From the NCBI RefSeq assembly GCF_016904885.1, contig NZ_JADWYI010000001.1:2852001-2916000 (forward strand): a stretch of 64,000 bases of DNA, written 5' to 3'. The stretch is from Archangium primigenium. GTDB lineage: Bacteria; Myxococcota; Myxococcia; Myxococcales; Myxococcaceae. Below are positions 36,129-43,283 of the stretch, one piece after another; position 1 is the first letter of the stretch; each line of letters starts with the position of its first letter. The notes under the pieces were generated by a model that was not told the origin of the DNA, did no database searches, and was given only the letters and a program-made list of their open reading frames with translations. The position numbers and the translations under genes are program-made.

Positions 36129-37046
36129 ATGCGCCACCTGTCCGCCTGTCTGGGATTGCTCTTGTGCGCCGCGTGCGTGGGGTCGGAGGACAGACCCTCG
36201 AACGTGAAGGACTTGCGTGTGCTCGCGGTGCGGCTGGAGCCGCCGGAAGTCTTCGCCGACACGTGCTCCACGGACCCCGCCGCCTTGCTGCCCGCGCTGT
36301 CGCGTCCGCTGCGCTTCACCGCGCTCATTCCGGACCCCGCGGGGGAGGGCCGGGATTTGGACTACGTCCTGACCACCTGCGCCACCACCACCTCCGCGCT
36401 GTGCGAGGGCGAGCAGGTGGAGCTGGCGCGGGGCGTGACGCGGGGCGGAGAGCTGACGGTGGAGCTGTCGCCGGGGCCGGGCCTGGCCCGGTTCCAGGAC
36501 GGCTCCTTCGTGGCGCAGCGCGTGCTCGAGGAGGACGCCTACCGGGGCCTGGGGGGCATCTGGCTGCCCTTGCAGCTCGAGGTGTCGGGCGGGAGCGAGC
36601 GGGTCTACGCGCGCAAGCTGATGGTCTACAACTGCCCCCTGGTGCCGGGCATGGTGGTCAACGTCCAGCCGGAGCTGGGCAGCCTGGTGCTGGAGGGGGC
36701 GCCCTGGTTCGAGGGCGTGCCGCGCGAGCTGTCGGGGCCGGGCCCCTTCCGGGTGGATCCCGAGGACTTCTCCGCGCGCCAGGAGGACTACGTGGTGCCC
36801 TCGTTCGAGCTCAAGCCCGTGCAGCTGCGCGAGTCCTGGGAGCTGGCCTGGTTCAGCACCCTGGGCGGGTTCTCGCCCAACCAGACGGGCGGCGCGGACC
36901 TGGGCGGTGGCGAGGGCCGGCACCAGGTGGAGTGGAGCCCCCCGAGCGGTGTCTCCGGGCCCCAGGACGTCTTGTTCTGGGTCGTCGCGCGGGACGGACG
37001 CGGGGGCCAGACGTGGGTGACCCGCTCGGCGCGCTACACGCCCTGA
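36129..37046 (+). CDS. Lipoprotein encoded with the TonB receptor
   Basis: A 305-residue lipoprotein (signal peptide with LLCAAC, Cys at 16) rich in beta-type sequence and with several further Cys. No known domain is recognised. Its ATG lies 2 bp after the receptor stop, so the two are an operon, and it is likely a periplasmic or surface partner of that receptor, in the way SusD-type proteins partner SusC, although no similarity to SusD is visible. Confidence 0.8.
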   Translation: MRHLSACLGLLLCAACVGSEDRPSNVKDLRVLAVRLEPPEVFADTCSTDPAALLPALSRPLRFTALIPDPAGEGRDLDYVLTTCATTTSALCEGEQVELARGVTRGGELTVELSPGPGLARFQDGSFVAQRVLEEDAYRGLGGIWLPLQLEVSGGSERVYARKLMVYNCPLVPGMVVNVQPELGSLVLEGAPWFEGVPRELSGPGPFRVDPEDFSARQEDYVVPSFELKPVQLRESWELAWFSTLGGFSPNQTGGADLGGGEGRHQVEWSPPSGVSGPQDVLFWVVARDGRGGQTWVTRSARYTP

Positions 37047-37080
37047 GTTGACCGGGAATTCACAGTTCACCTCCCTGGGG

Positions 37081-37141
37081 GGTAATGGAGGGCTTTCCAG
37101 TCCAAGTTGTACTGTCCTTTTCGTCGCTACCCCTGGCGGCA
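37081..37141 (+). promoter_or_regulatory. Conserved upstream element of peptide gene 1
   Basis: This contains GGAGGG, 17 bases, then TACTGTC (37110-37116) and a C/G-rich tail with TTTTCG. TACTGTC lies exactly 52 bases before the start codon, as in the two paralogues downstream. The GGAGG...TGTC layout could be an ECF-type sigma promoter. Conservation is at the DNA level, because the third copy has an in-frame stop before its gene. Confidence 0.55.
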
Positions 37142-37161
37142 CGAAAGGACGGATTGAACCC

Positions 37162-37365
37162 ATGAAGAACGACATGAAGCAGGCCAAGCTCCGCCTCAAC
37201 AAGGAGACGGTGCGCAACCTGTCCGACGAGAGCCTGGGTCACGTCGCGGGCGGCAATGGAGATTCGGCGGGCGTCATCTGCGTCTTCTCCATCCTGCTCA
37301 TCTGTGGTGACTCCATCGTCTGCTCGGTGCTCGCCGGCTCCTGCAACAACGACAACGGCGGGTGA
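37162..37365 (+). CDS. Double-glycine precursor peptide 1 (lanthipeptide-like)
   Basis: A 67-residue peptide. The leader (1-31) has LRLNKETVRNLSDESL and ends in AGG at 29-31, like class I lanthipeptide/GG-leader precursors of Bacteroidetes and myxobacteria. The 36-residue core is hydrophobic, with four Cys (40, 48, 54, 61) and Ser at 35, 43, 51, 55 and 60. Every Cys has a Ser upstream within six residues (S-x4-C, S-x4-C, S-x2-C, S-x5-C), which suits lanthionine ring formation. Two near-identical genes follow. No LanB/C, C39-peptidase transporter or other maturation gene is in the window. Disulfide-stabilised bacteriocin or signal peptide is an alternative. Confidence 0.8.
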   Translation: MKNDMKQAKLRLNKETVRNLSDESLGHVAGGNGDSAGVICVFSILLICGDSIVCSVLAGSCNNDNGG

Positions 37366-37521
37366 GGCTTCCGCCCCCGTTCCCGTCACGCCTCCGCTCT
37401 CATCCACGCCACGGTCCGGCTCCGTCTGGGATTGTCCCAGGGAGACCGGACCGTGGTGCTTTTAGGCTTTGTCTGTCTGTCTGGAATGGCGATGGGCAGT
37501 GCACAATCGGCCACCCCGGGG

Positions 37522-37582
37522 GGTGATGGAGGGCACGCCAGTGAGAGTTGTACTGTCTTTTTCGCCGCCACTCCTGACGGCC
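37522..37582 (+). promoter_or_regulatory. Conserved upstream element of peptide gene 2
   Basis: The best-matching partner of the element before gene 1: GATGGAGGGC, CCAGT, GTTGTACTGTC and TTTTTCGCCGCCACTCCTGA in the same order. TACTGTC (37551-37557) is again 52 bases before the ATG. Confidence 0.55.
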
Positions 37583-37602
37583 AATCCAAGGACACTCCCC
37601 CC

Positions 37603-37806
37603 ATGAAGACCGACAAGGCGCAGAAGAAGCTCAGCCTCAACAAGGAGACCCTGCGCAACCTGTCCGACGAGAGCCTGGATCAGGTGGCCGGCGGTAACGG
37701 TGACTCCGCGGGCGTCATCTGCCTCTTCTCCATCCTCATCATCTGTGGTGACTCCATCGTCTGCTCGGTGCTCGCCGGCTCCTGCAACAACGAGAACGGC
37801 GGGTAG
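37603..37806 (+). CDS. Double-glycine precursor peptide 2 (lanthipeptide-like)
   Basis: A 67-residue paralogue of the upstream peptide. The leader differs slightly (MKTDKAQKKLSLNKETLRNL, then SDESLDQVAGG). The core keeps all four Cys and all five Ser, with only conservative changes (for example Leu for Val at 41, Ile for Leu at 46, Glu for Asp at 64). AAGGA lies about 12 bases before the ATG. Core conservation with leader drift suggests selection on the mature product. Confidence 0.8.
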   Translation: MKTDKAQKKLSLNKETLRNLSDESLDQVAGGNGDSAGVICLFSILIICGDSIVCSVLAGSCNNENGG

Positions 37807-38122
37807 TCCAGACGGTCATGACAGGGCCTGGAGGGCATCGCCCCGGGAGGTGATGTCCTCGGGCCACGACAAGACCCACGCTTCGCGTTTTTCGCGCCGC
37901 CGTGTCCACACCCCCTCCGGGCCCGAGCCCCGAGTGGATGGACACCGCGGCGCTTGTCGTTCCGGATCTCCGCACAATGACTTTCATGTCGGGAAGACAC
38001 CGCACGGGATACGTCAGGACAACACAGTCCACGGCCCTCGGGTGCGATGGATGGGGTGGATGGCCGTCCGTACTGTCTGTTTCGCCGCCACTCCCGACGG
38101 CCCGTAAGAACGGATGACGCCC
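37807..38122. other. 316-bp spacer between peptide genes 2 and 3
   Basis: No gene is seen. It contains a small hairpin (CGCG-TTTTT-CGCG, 37882-37894) and a 7-bp inverted repeat (37902-37908 with 37939-37945). Its last 81 bases hold the upstream element of gene 3. It is longer than the 237-bp spacer between genes 1 and 2. Confidence 0.5.
38042..38102 (+). promoter_or_regulatory. Conserved upstream element of peptide gene 3
   Basis: This keeps TACTGTC (38071-38077), TTTCGCCGCCACTCCCGACG and the 52-base distance to the ATG. The part upstream of TACTGTC is more diverged (GATGGATGG in place of GATGGAGGG). A TAA in frame before the gene shows this block is not coding. Confidence 0.5.
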
Positions 38123-38326
38123 ATGAAGACCGACAAGGCCCAGAAGAAGCTCAGCCTCAACAAGGAGACCCTGCGCAACCTGTCCGACGAGAGTCTGGAT
38201 CAGGTGGCCGGCGGCAATGGTGACTCGGCGGGTGTCATCTGCGTCTTCTCCGTGCTGCTCATCTGCGGCGACTCCATCATCTGCTCGGTGCTCGCCGGCT
38301 CCTGCAACAACGAGAACGGCAGCTAG
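38123..38326 (+). CDS. Double-glycine precursor peptide 3 (lanthipeptide-like)
   Basis: A third 67-residue paralogue. The leader is identical to peptide 2 through the AGG motif. The core differs from peptide 2 at only a few positions (VFSVLL for LFSILI, SIIC for SIVC, final Ser for Gly), and all Cys and Ser of the pattern are kept. A possible earlier start at 38114 would add three residues. It is convergent with the glycerate kinase gene, which ends the cluster. Confidence 0.8.
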   Translation: MKTDKAQKKLSLNKETLRNLSDESLDQVAGGNGDSAGVICVFSVLLICGDSIICSVLAGSCNNENGS

Positions 38327-38394
38327 TCCCCATCCCCGAGAACGTCTGTCCTTGAATTCGTCCCGGACACCGGCGGCCGTCTGGCTTCCGGTGT

Positions 38395-39492
38395 TCAGGC
38401 CCGTGTGGCCCAGTCCCGGCCCACCTGGCGCAGCGCCTCCGCGGGAGGCCGTCCTGCGGGCCCCCGGGTGGAGACCTCGAGCACCTCGTCGAACGGAGCG
38501 TCCCCGGTCCTCGCGTCGGGAGCCACCTGTCCGGCGAACAGCACCGTGCGCTTGCCCAGGGTGCGTGCCTCCCGGGCCAGGGCGCCGGGCCCCTTGCCCA
38601 GGGCGGTCTGCCGATCGAAGCGCCCCTCTCCGGTGAGCACGGCCTCCACGGCGGCGATCCGCTCCCGCAGCCGCAGGGTGCGCGCCACCAGCTCATAGCC
38701 CGACACGATCCGCCCGTGGGTGAGCGCCCGCAGGCCGTAGCCGAAGCCGCCCGCCGCGCCCGTGCCCTCCTCCTGGGCGAGCCTGGGGTCGAGGCAGTCG
38801 GCCAGGTGCGTCAAGGCCGCCTCCAACTCCTCCACGGCCGCCGCGTCCGCGCCCTTCTGGGGACCGAAGAGTCGGGCGGCGCCCTCGGGGCCGAGCAGGG
38901 GCGCGGTGACATCCGACGCCACCCACCACTCCACGTGCTCCAGCGCCGGGTGCCGGGCGCTCGCGTCCACCCGGGCGAGCCGCTGGAGCGCGGCGCCGCC
39001 GGGGGGCAGGGGGTGGCCGCGCGCATCCAGGAAGCGCCAGCCGAGCGCCGAGAGCGCGCCCGTCCCCCCGTCCGTGGTGGCGCTGCCGCCCAGGCCGAGG
39101 ATGAGCCGACGACACCCGCGTTCCAGGGCGTCGCGGAGGAGCTCGCCGGTGCCGTGGGTGGAGGTGCGCCGGGCATCCCGGGCCTCCGGGGCGAGCAGGG
39201 ACAGCCCCGAGGCGGCCGCCATCTCGATGACCGCCGTGTGTCCCCCGTCCAACAGCCCGTAGGTGGCGGAGACGGGCGCGCCGAGCGGCCCCGTGACGGT
39301 GCGCACCACCCGCTCGCCGCCCACCCCCGCGAGCAGCGCGTCCACCGTGCCCGGACCGCCATCCGCGAGCGGCGCCACGTCCAGCTCCACGCCGGGCGCG
39401 CCCTCCCGCAGGCCCTCGGCGAGCGCCTGGGCCGCCTGGGTGGCGGTGAGGGTGCCCTTGAACTCCTGGGGGGCCACGAGCCAGCGCGCCAT
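38395..39492 (-). CDS. Glycerate kinase (GarK/GlxK family)
   Basis: A 365-residue kinase phosphorylating glycerate. Family motifs are MARWLVAPQEFKGTLTA, APLADGGPGTVDALL, GLGGSATTDGGTGAL and VLTGEGRFDRQTALGKGP, with the length typical of the family. GGAGG lies four bases before the ATG. Gene order with YkgJ-like and RlmI genes on the same strand suggests a loose operon, with 8 bp between this start and the upstream gene's stop. Regulation was not visible. Confidence 0.93.
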   Translation of the reverse strand: MARWLVAPQEFKGTLTATQAAQALAEGLREGAPGVELDVAPLADGGPGTVDALLAGVGGERVVRTVTGPLGAPVSATYGLLDGGHTAVIEMAAASGLSLLAPEARDARRTSTHGTGELLRDALERGCRRLILGLGGSATTDGGTGALSALGWRFLDARGHPLPPGGAALQRLARVDASARHPALEHVEWWVASDVTAPLLGPEGAARLFGPQKGADAAAVEELEAALTHLADCLDPRLAQEEGTGAAGGFGYGLRALTHGRIVSGYELVARTLRLRERIAAVEAVLTGEGRFDRQTALGKGPGALAREARTLGKRTVLFAGQVAPDARTGDAPFDEVLEVSTRGPAGRPPAEALRQVGRDWATRA

Positions 39493-39500
39493 GCCGCCTC

Positions 39501-39980
39501 CTACTCGCGGGGGAGGGCCTCCGCATGCCAGTCCAACAACGGGCGGGGGGCCTTCAACGCGGGGCGCAGGCGCTCGGACAGGCGCTCGAGGCGCACGAGC
39601 AGGGCGTTCACCGTCTCCGCGGGCTGGCGGGCGGGGCCCTGGATGCGCTCGCAGAAGAAGGTCCGGCAGCCGAAGGGCCGGTCCGCGTACACCGAGCAGC
39701 GGCGGCCCGTGGCGTCCAGGTAGGGACAGGCCCCATCCGCGCGCGCGGGGGGCAGGGGGTGACGGCGGGCGAGCAGCAGCCACTCGGGCCACCACAGCCA
39801 GGGCTGGCGCCGGGTGACGGCGAGCTGGCAGCACTCGCCGCTGGCCGGGCAGGAGTAGGGGGCGTAGGCCGCGTCCGCGTGCTGGTAGACGGTGCGCAGC
39901 TCCTTGAGGACCCGCTCCTCGGCATGGGTGCCGCCCGGGCGCGCCGCCTCGTCCTCGTCTTCCCAGTCCGCGCCGCGCAT
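39501..39980 (-). CDS. YkgJ-family Cys-cluster protein
   Basis: A 159-residue protein with the family's conserved Cys pattern: CPASGECCQL, CPYLDATGRRCSVY, and RPFGCRTFFC. These clusters are thought to bind zinc or an iron-sulfur centre; the function of the family is not established. Stop and start codons are 2 bp from the rlmI stop upstream and 8 bp from the glycerate kinase start downstream. Confidence 0.85.
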   Translation of the reverse strand: MRGADWEDEDEAARPGGTHAEERVLKELRTVYQHADAAYAPYSCPASGECCQLAVTRRQPWLWWPEWLLLARRHPLPPARADGACPYLDATGRRCSVYADRPFGCRTFFCERIQGPARQPAETVNALLVRLERLSERLRPALKAPRPLLDWHAEALPRE

Positions 39981-39982
39981 CC

Positions 39983-41278
39983 CTAGAGCACCCGCAGCAC
40001 GAAGCACTTGAGGTAGCGCGTCTCGCGCAGGTTGAGCAGCACGGGGTGATCCTTGCCCGCGCCCCGCTTCTCGATGATCTGCACGCGCCGCTTGGCGTCC
40101 GTGGCCGCCGACACGAGCATGTCCTCGAAGCCCTGCTCGTCGATGTGGTACGTGCAGCTCGCGGTGATGAGGAAGCCGCCCGGCCGCAACAGCTGGATGG
40201 CGCGCAGGTTGAGCTCCTTGTAGCCGCGCAGCGCCCCGGGGATGGCGTCCTTGTTCTTGGCGAACGAGGGCGGGTCCAACACGATGGTGTCGAAGCGGTG
40301 GCCCTCGTCCAGCGTGTCGCGCAGGTAGTCGAAGGCGTTGGCCACCACCACGTCCACGTTGGAGAGCTTGTTGGCCGCCGCGTTGGCGCGCAGCTGGCCC
40401 GCGGCCTGCTCGGAGATCTCCACGGCGGTGACCTTCTGGGCCCGCGTGGCGAGCTGCAGCGCGAAGCCGCCCACGTACGAGAAGCAGTCCAGCGCCTCGC
40501 CGAAGGCGTACTGCGCGGCCATGACGTGGTTCTCGCGCTGGTCCAGGAACGCGCCCGTCTTCTGGCCCTCCATCAGGTCCGCGCGCACGCGCACGAGCCC
40601 CTCGTCGTACGGCACCGGGCCGGACAGCTCGCCGTACAGCACGCCCTTCTCCTGGGGCAGCCCCTCCAGCGCGCGCACGCCCACGTCCGAGCGGTTGACG
40701 ATGGCGCGCGGTTTGAACAGCTCCACCAGCAGCTCCACGATGAGCTGCTTGCGCTGCTCGGTGCCGGGGGTGAGGAACTGTACGCTCAGGCAGTCGCCGT
40801 AGCGGTCCACCACGAGTCCCGGCAAGAGGTCCGCCTCGCCGTGCACCAGCCGGTAGGTGGTCTCCCCGGGCAGGGCGCGCTGGCGCATGGCGTTGGCCTG
40901 GGCCAGGCGCTGGCGGAAGAAGTCCGTGTCCACCGGCACGTCGTCGTAGGACAGCCAGCGCAGGGAAATCTTCGACTGCTTCGAGTAGAAGGCCTTGCCG
41001 AGGAACCAGCCCCGGTTGTCCACCACGCGCACCACCTCGCCGCCCTCGAGCGCCGGGTCGCCGTTGAGGTCGGCGCGGTAGATCCACGGATGGCCGCCCT
41101 GCCAGCGCTCGACGCCGCGGCGCACGATGGACACCTGGGGCAGACCGTCCGGGGCGAGGTCCGGCGAGGTCCGGTCCGGCGCGGGCTTCTCCGGACGGTG
41201 CGAGGGACGCTTGAAGCCACCAGCGGGGGGGCCGGAACGGCGTTCGGGACGGGAACCAGGGGCAGGAGGCTTGGACAT
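39983..41278 (-). CDS. rlmI: 23S rRNA (cytosine) methyltransferase, RlmI-like
   Basis: A 431-residue class I methyltransferase. After a disordered Pro/Arg-rich N-terminal tail (1-45) comes a PUA-like domain (VRRGVERWQGGHPWIYRAD), a linker domain, and the Rossmann core with FSYVGGFALQ, VTAVEISEQA, LDPPSFAKNK and the ASCTYH segment. RlmI methylates C1962 of 23S rRNA; substrate identity here is inferred. The ATG lies 28 bp from the divergent gene at 41307, and the two appear to share a palindromic -10 sequence. Confidence 0.88.
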   Translation of the reverse strand: MSKPPAPGSRPERRSGPPAGGFKRPSHRPEKPAPDRTSPDLAPDGLPQVSIVRRGVERWQGGHPWIYRADLNGDPALEGGEVVRVVDNRGWFLGKAFYSKQSKISLRWLSYDDVPVDTDFFRQRLAQANAMRQRALPGETTYRLVHGEADLLPGLVVDRYGDCLSVQFLTPGTEQRKQLIVELLVELFKPRAIVNRSDVGVRALEGLPQEKGVLYGELSGPVPYDEGLVRVRADLMEGQKTGAFLDQRENHVMAAQYAFGEALDCFSYVGGFALQLATRAQKVTAVEISEQAAGQLRANAAANKLSNVDVVVANAFDYLRDTLDEGHRFDTIVLDPPSFAKNKDAIPGALRGYKELNLRAIQLLRPGGFLITASCTYHIDEQGFEDMLVSAATDAKRRVQIIEKRGAGKDHPVLLNLRETRYLKCFVLRVL

Positions 41279-41290
41279 AGCGTGGGGCGC

Positions 41291-41297
41291 GTATACT
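41291..41297. promoter_or_regulatory. Shared, symmetrical -10 element for divergent genes
   Basis: GTATACT contains the palindrome GTATAC. It reads TATACT (five of six to consensus) on the plus strand, nine bases before the GTG at 41307, and TATACG on the minus strand, twelve bases before the rlmI ATG. There is room for only one core promoter in the 28-bp gap. Confidence 0.55.
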
Positions 41298-41306
41298 CCA
41301 ACCGGC

Positions 41307-41825
41307 GTGAGATACGACCTGCTCCTTCAATCCTTGGTCCCCGGAACCCCCTTCGACAATGCCCGGGTGGAAGAACTCCTGATTGCCCGGGGGGCGAAGG
41401 CCCTGCCGAGCGGTGGGCTGCTCTGGCGGCTCAACCATGGCGAGGTGGAAGTCCACCCCCTGCGCGAGGGCGGGCAGTGGATCGCGACCGAGATCCGCGT
41501 GCCCCTGGTGGACCGGACCGAGCTCGTGCGGGAGGTGCTCGTCGAGGGCGCGGCGCTGTCGGAGCAGGCCCAGGTGCGCTTCTTCGATCCCCAGCTCGGC
41601 CGGGAGCTGACCCGGCGAGAGGACGAGGCCGTGGCCGACCAGTACAAGCGCACGGTGCGCTACGCGAGCGACACGCTCGGCATGGTGGACGCCATGCCGC
41701 TGCCCACCCCTCAGGAGAAGCAGGGCTTCGAGCCGACGACGCGCTTCTTCGTGGGCGTCATCGCCTTCTTCGTCGTGCTCTACCTGCTGGTCAACTGGAT
41801 GGGCTCCCAGCTCGAGGGCGGGTGA
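41307..41825 (+). CDS. Unknown tail-anchored membrane protein
   Basis: A 172-residue protein with a mixed alpha/beta soluble part and one C-terminal transmembrane segment (about residues 148-165, FFVGVIAFFVVLYLLVNW), so it is probably tail-anchored in the cytoplasmic membrane. No known domain is recognised. The GTG start has no Shine-Dalgarno but a close -10 box upstream. Divergent from rlmI. Confidence 0.7.
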   Translation: MRYDLLLQSLVPGTPFDNARVEELLIARGAKALPSGGLLWRLNHGEVEVHPLREGGQWIATEIRVPLVDRTELVREVLVEGAALSEQAQVRFFDPQLGRELTRREDEAVADQYKRTVRYASDTLGMVDAMPLPTPQEKQGFEPTTRFFVGVIAFFVVLYLLVNWMGSQLEGG

Positions 41826-41843
41826 CCCGGGCCCCCGCCGGGC

Positions 41844-42569
41844 TCAGTGGTAGGGCAGGGGCTGGTTCTCGCGCACGAGCAGCTTGAGCGTGTCCTGGCA
41901 GAAGCCCTTGAGGCGCTTGCAGTCCAGCGCGCGCGGCTCCTCCAGGCGCAGCGTGTCGTCGAACAGGAGCACGTCCTCGGCGTCGTGCAGCCGCAGGTGC
42001 ACGCGCTCCTCGTCGCTCCAGGAGACGTGGGCCTTGAGCAACAGGCGTTTGCCCTGACTCTCGAACGCCACGGGGATGCGCTCGGCCGGGGACAGGGTGT
42101 ACACGCCGGTGACGGCGGGGTGTTGCAGCAGCAATTGAACCGGGCGCTGGTGCTCCTCGGCGGCCTTGAGCATCAGGGTGTCCTGGCCGGTGATGCGCAG
42201 GGCCATGAAGTCCAGGGTGGGCGGGTGCTCCTGGGCGAAGGGCCGCAGCTCGAGCTGCTTGGCGCTGCCCGTCACCCGCGCGATGGCGCCCTGGGACGTG
42301 CGCACCGTGCCCGTGCAGCGCTCCGGCTGGGTGCAGTCGACGGTGAGTCGCCAGTCGGCGCCGGCATCGGGACAGCCCGCGGGCACCTTCAACTGGCCAT
42401 GAGCCCGGGGGGTGAGCACCAGACTCTCGGTCTTTCGCTCCCGGCAGACGTAGTCCACCTCCACGGAGAGGGCCACCACCGGGACGAGCGGCTCGGTGGG
42501 CGCCTTCACGGGGGCCGGGGTCTTGTCCGCGGCGAGCAACAGGACGAGCACGGAAAGGGCGGAGTGCAT
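41844..42569 (-). CDS. Secreted protein of unknown function
   Basis: A 241-residue protein with an N-terminal hydrophobic segment (LSVLVLLLAAD) compatible with a signal peptide, then a beta-rich body with six Cys likely forming disulfides outside the cytoplasm. No domain is recognised. It is convergent with the tail-anchored protein gene and begins 60 bp from the next minus-strand gene. Confidence 0.7.
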   Translation of the reverse strand: MHSALSVLVLLLAADKTPAPVKAPTEPLVPVVALSVEVDYVCRERKTESLVLTPRAHGQLKVPAGCPDAGADWRLTVDCTQPERCTGTVRTSQGAIARVTGSAKQLELRPFAQEHPPTLDFMALRITGQDTLMLKAAEEHQRPVQLLLQHPAVTGVYTLSPAERIPVAFESQGKRLLLKAHVSWSDEERVHLRLHDAEDVLLFDDTLRLEEPRALDCKRLKGFCQDTLKLLVRENQPLPYH

Positions 42570-42629
42570 GGCCGTGGATCTACCATGGGCCAGGCGTTCC
42601 GCCCTGTTCGTGGCGCGCCGACGGAGGGA

Positions 42630-42833
42630 CTACTTGTCGGTGGCGTCCTCGATCTTGTCGCCGGCGCTCTCCATCGCGTCCTTGGTGTTGTCCTTGGCCT
42701 CGTCGGCGGCGTCCTCGATCTTGTCGCCGGCGCGCTCGGCCTTGTCGGCGGCGTTCTCACGGGTGTTGCGGTGGCAGCCCGTGGCGCCAGCCAGCAGGGA
42801 ACCCAGCGTCACGGCCAGAAGTGCCTTCTTCAT
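42630..42833 (-). CDS. Small amphipathic repeat lipoprotein
   Basis: A 67-residue lipoprotein. The signal peptide ends LAGATGC (Cys near 20). The mature part is built of charged 11-residue-type repeats (DKAERAGDKIEDAADEAKD, then DAMESAGDKIEDATD), resembling late-embryogenesis-abundant or entericidin-like stress proteins. AAGGAG precedes the ATG at good spacing. A GC hairpin (42859-42876) sits in the probable leader, and a TAGATT -10-like box lies at 42897-42892. Confidence 0.8.
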   Translation of the reverse strand: MKKALLAVTLGSLLAGATGCHRNTRENAADKAERAGDKIEDAADEAKDNTKDAMESAGDKIEDATDK

Positions 42834-42858
42834 GGTGTTGTCTCCTTGCGAGAGTGCT

Positions 42859-42876
42859 CCCGGCGGGAACGCCGGG
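42859..42876 (-). promoter_or_regulatory. Leader hairpin before the small repeat lipoprotein
   Basis: A perfect 7-bp stem (CCCGGCG/CGCCGGG) with a four-base loop lies 26 bases upstream of the start codon, between the candidate -10 (42892-42897) and the ribosome-binding site. It may stabilise or control the short mRNA. Confidence 0.4.
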
Positions 42877-42969
42877 GTGCGACGGCGGCGCAATCTAGGG
42901 ATGCGCCGGGCGCTTGCACGGAGAAGTTGCTGGAGCGTGAAGGAGGCGACACATGCCGTCCGGACGGAC

Positions 42970-43185
42970 TCAGCGCTTCGTGCGCGAGCCGGTGGCGGTC
43001 GCGGCGCGGGTCGGTGGGGTCTTCTTCGCCCGGGCGGCGGCCTTGCGTCCCCGCTCTCCGGCGAGCTTGCGGCGCGCGAGCACGGCGCCCGCGTCGGTGG
43101 GTTGGGCGACGTCCTGCTCGCTCTGGGTGGAGATGTCCAGGGTGCCCGCGACGACACCCGATGCCTGCTCCGTGACCTTCGTCAT
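42970..43185 (-). CDS. Small protein with acidic N-terminus and basic histone-like tail
   Basis: A 71-residue protein. The first 30 residues are polar and acidic, and the last 38 are rich in Arg, Lys, Ala and Thr (RKLAGERGRKAAARAKK, then TPPTRAATATGSRTKR), like the tails of histone-H1-like or AT-hook-like bacterial proteins. A GGAGG seven bases before the ATG supports a real gene. It may bind nucleic acid; this is inferred from charge only. Confidence 0.6.
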   Translation of the reverse strand: MTKVTEQASGVVAGTLDISTQSEQDVAQPTDAGAVLARRKLAGERGRKAAARAKKTPPTRAATATGSRTKR

Positions 43186-43283
43186 GTACGACCTCCGTCC
43201 GGGTAAGGTAGGGACGATGCCGCGCGCGTGAAGCGCTCGCCCGGAGTGTTCAGGGGTGGACGCGCGGCGAGGAGGTGGCCTGC

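Noticed and set aside
37048-37161. Longer N-terminal forms of the 67-residue peptides
   Set aside because: Genes 1 and 2 are open upstream in frame, but gene 3 has a TAA just before its start, and the upstream similarity is in DNA rather than protein.
42957-42968. 12-bp palindrome CCGTCCGGACGG
   Set aside because: GC palindromes this short are common here, and it has no promoter or terminator context beyond lying just after a stop codon.
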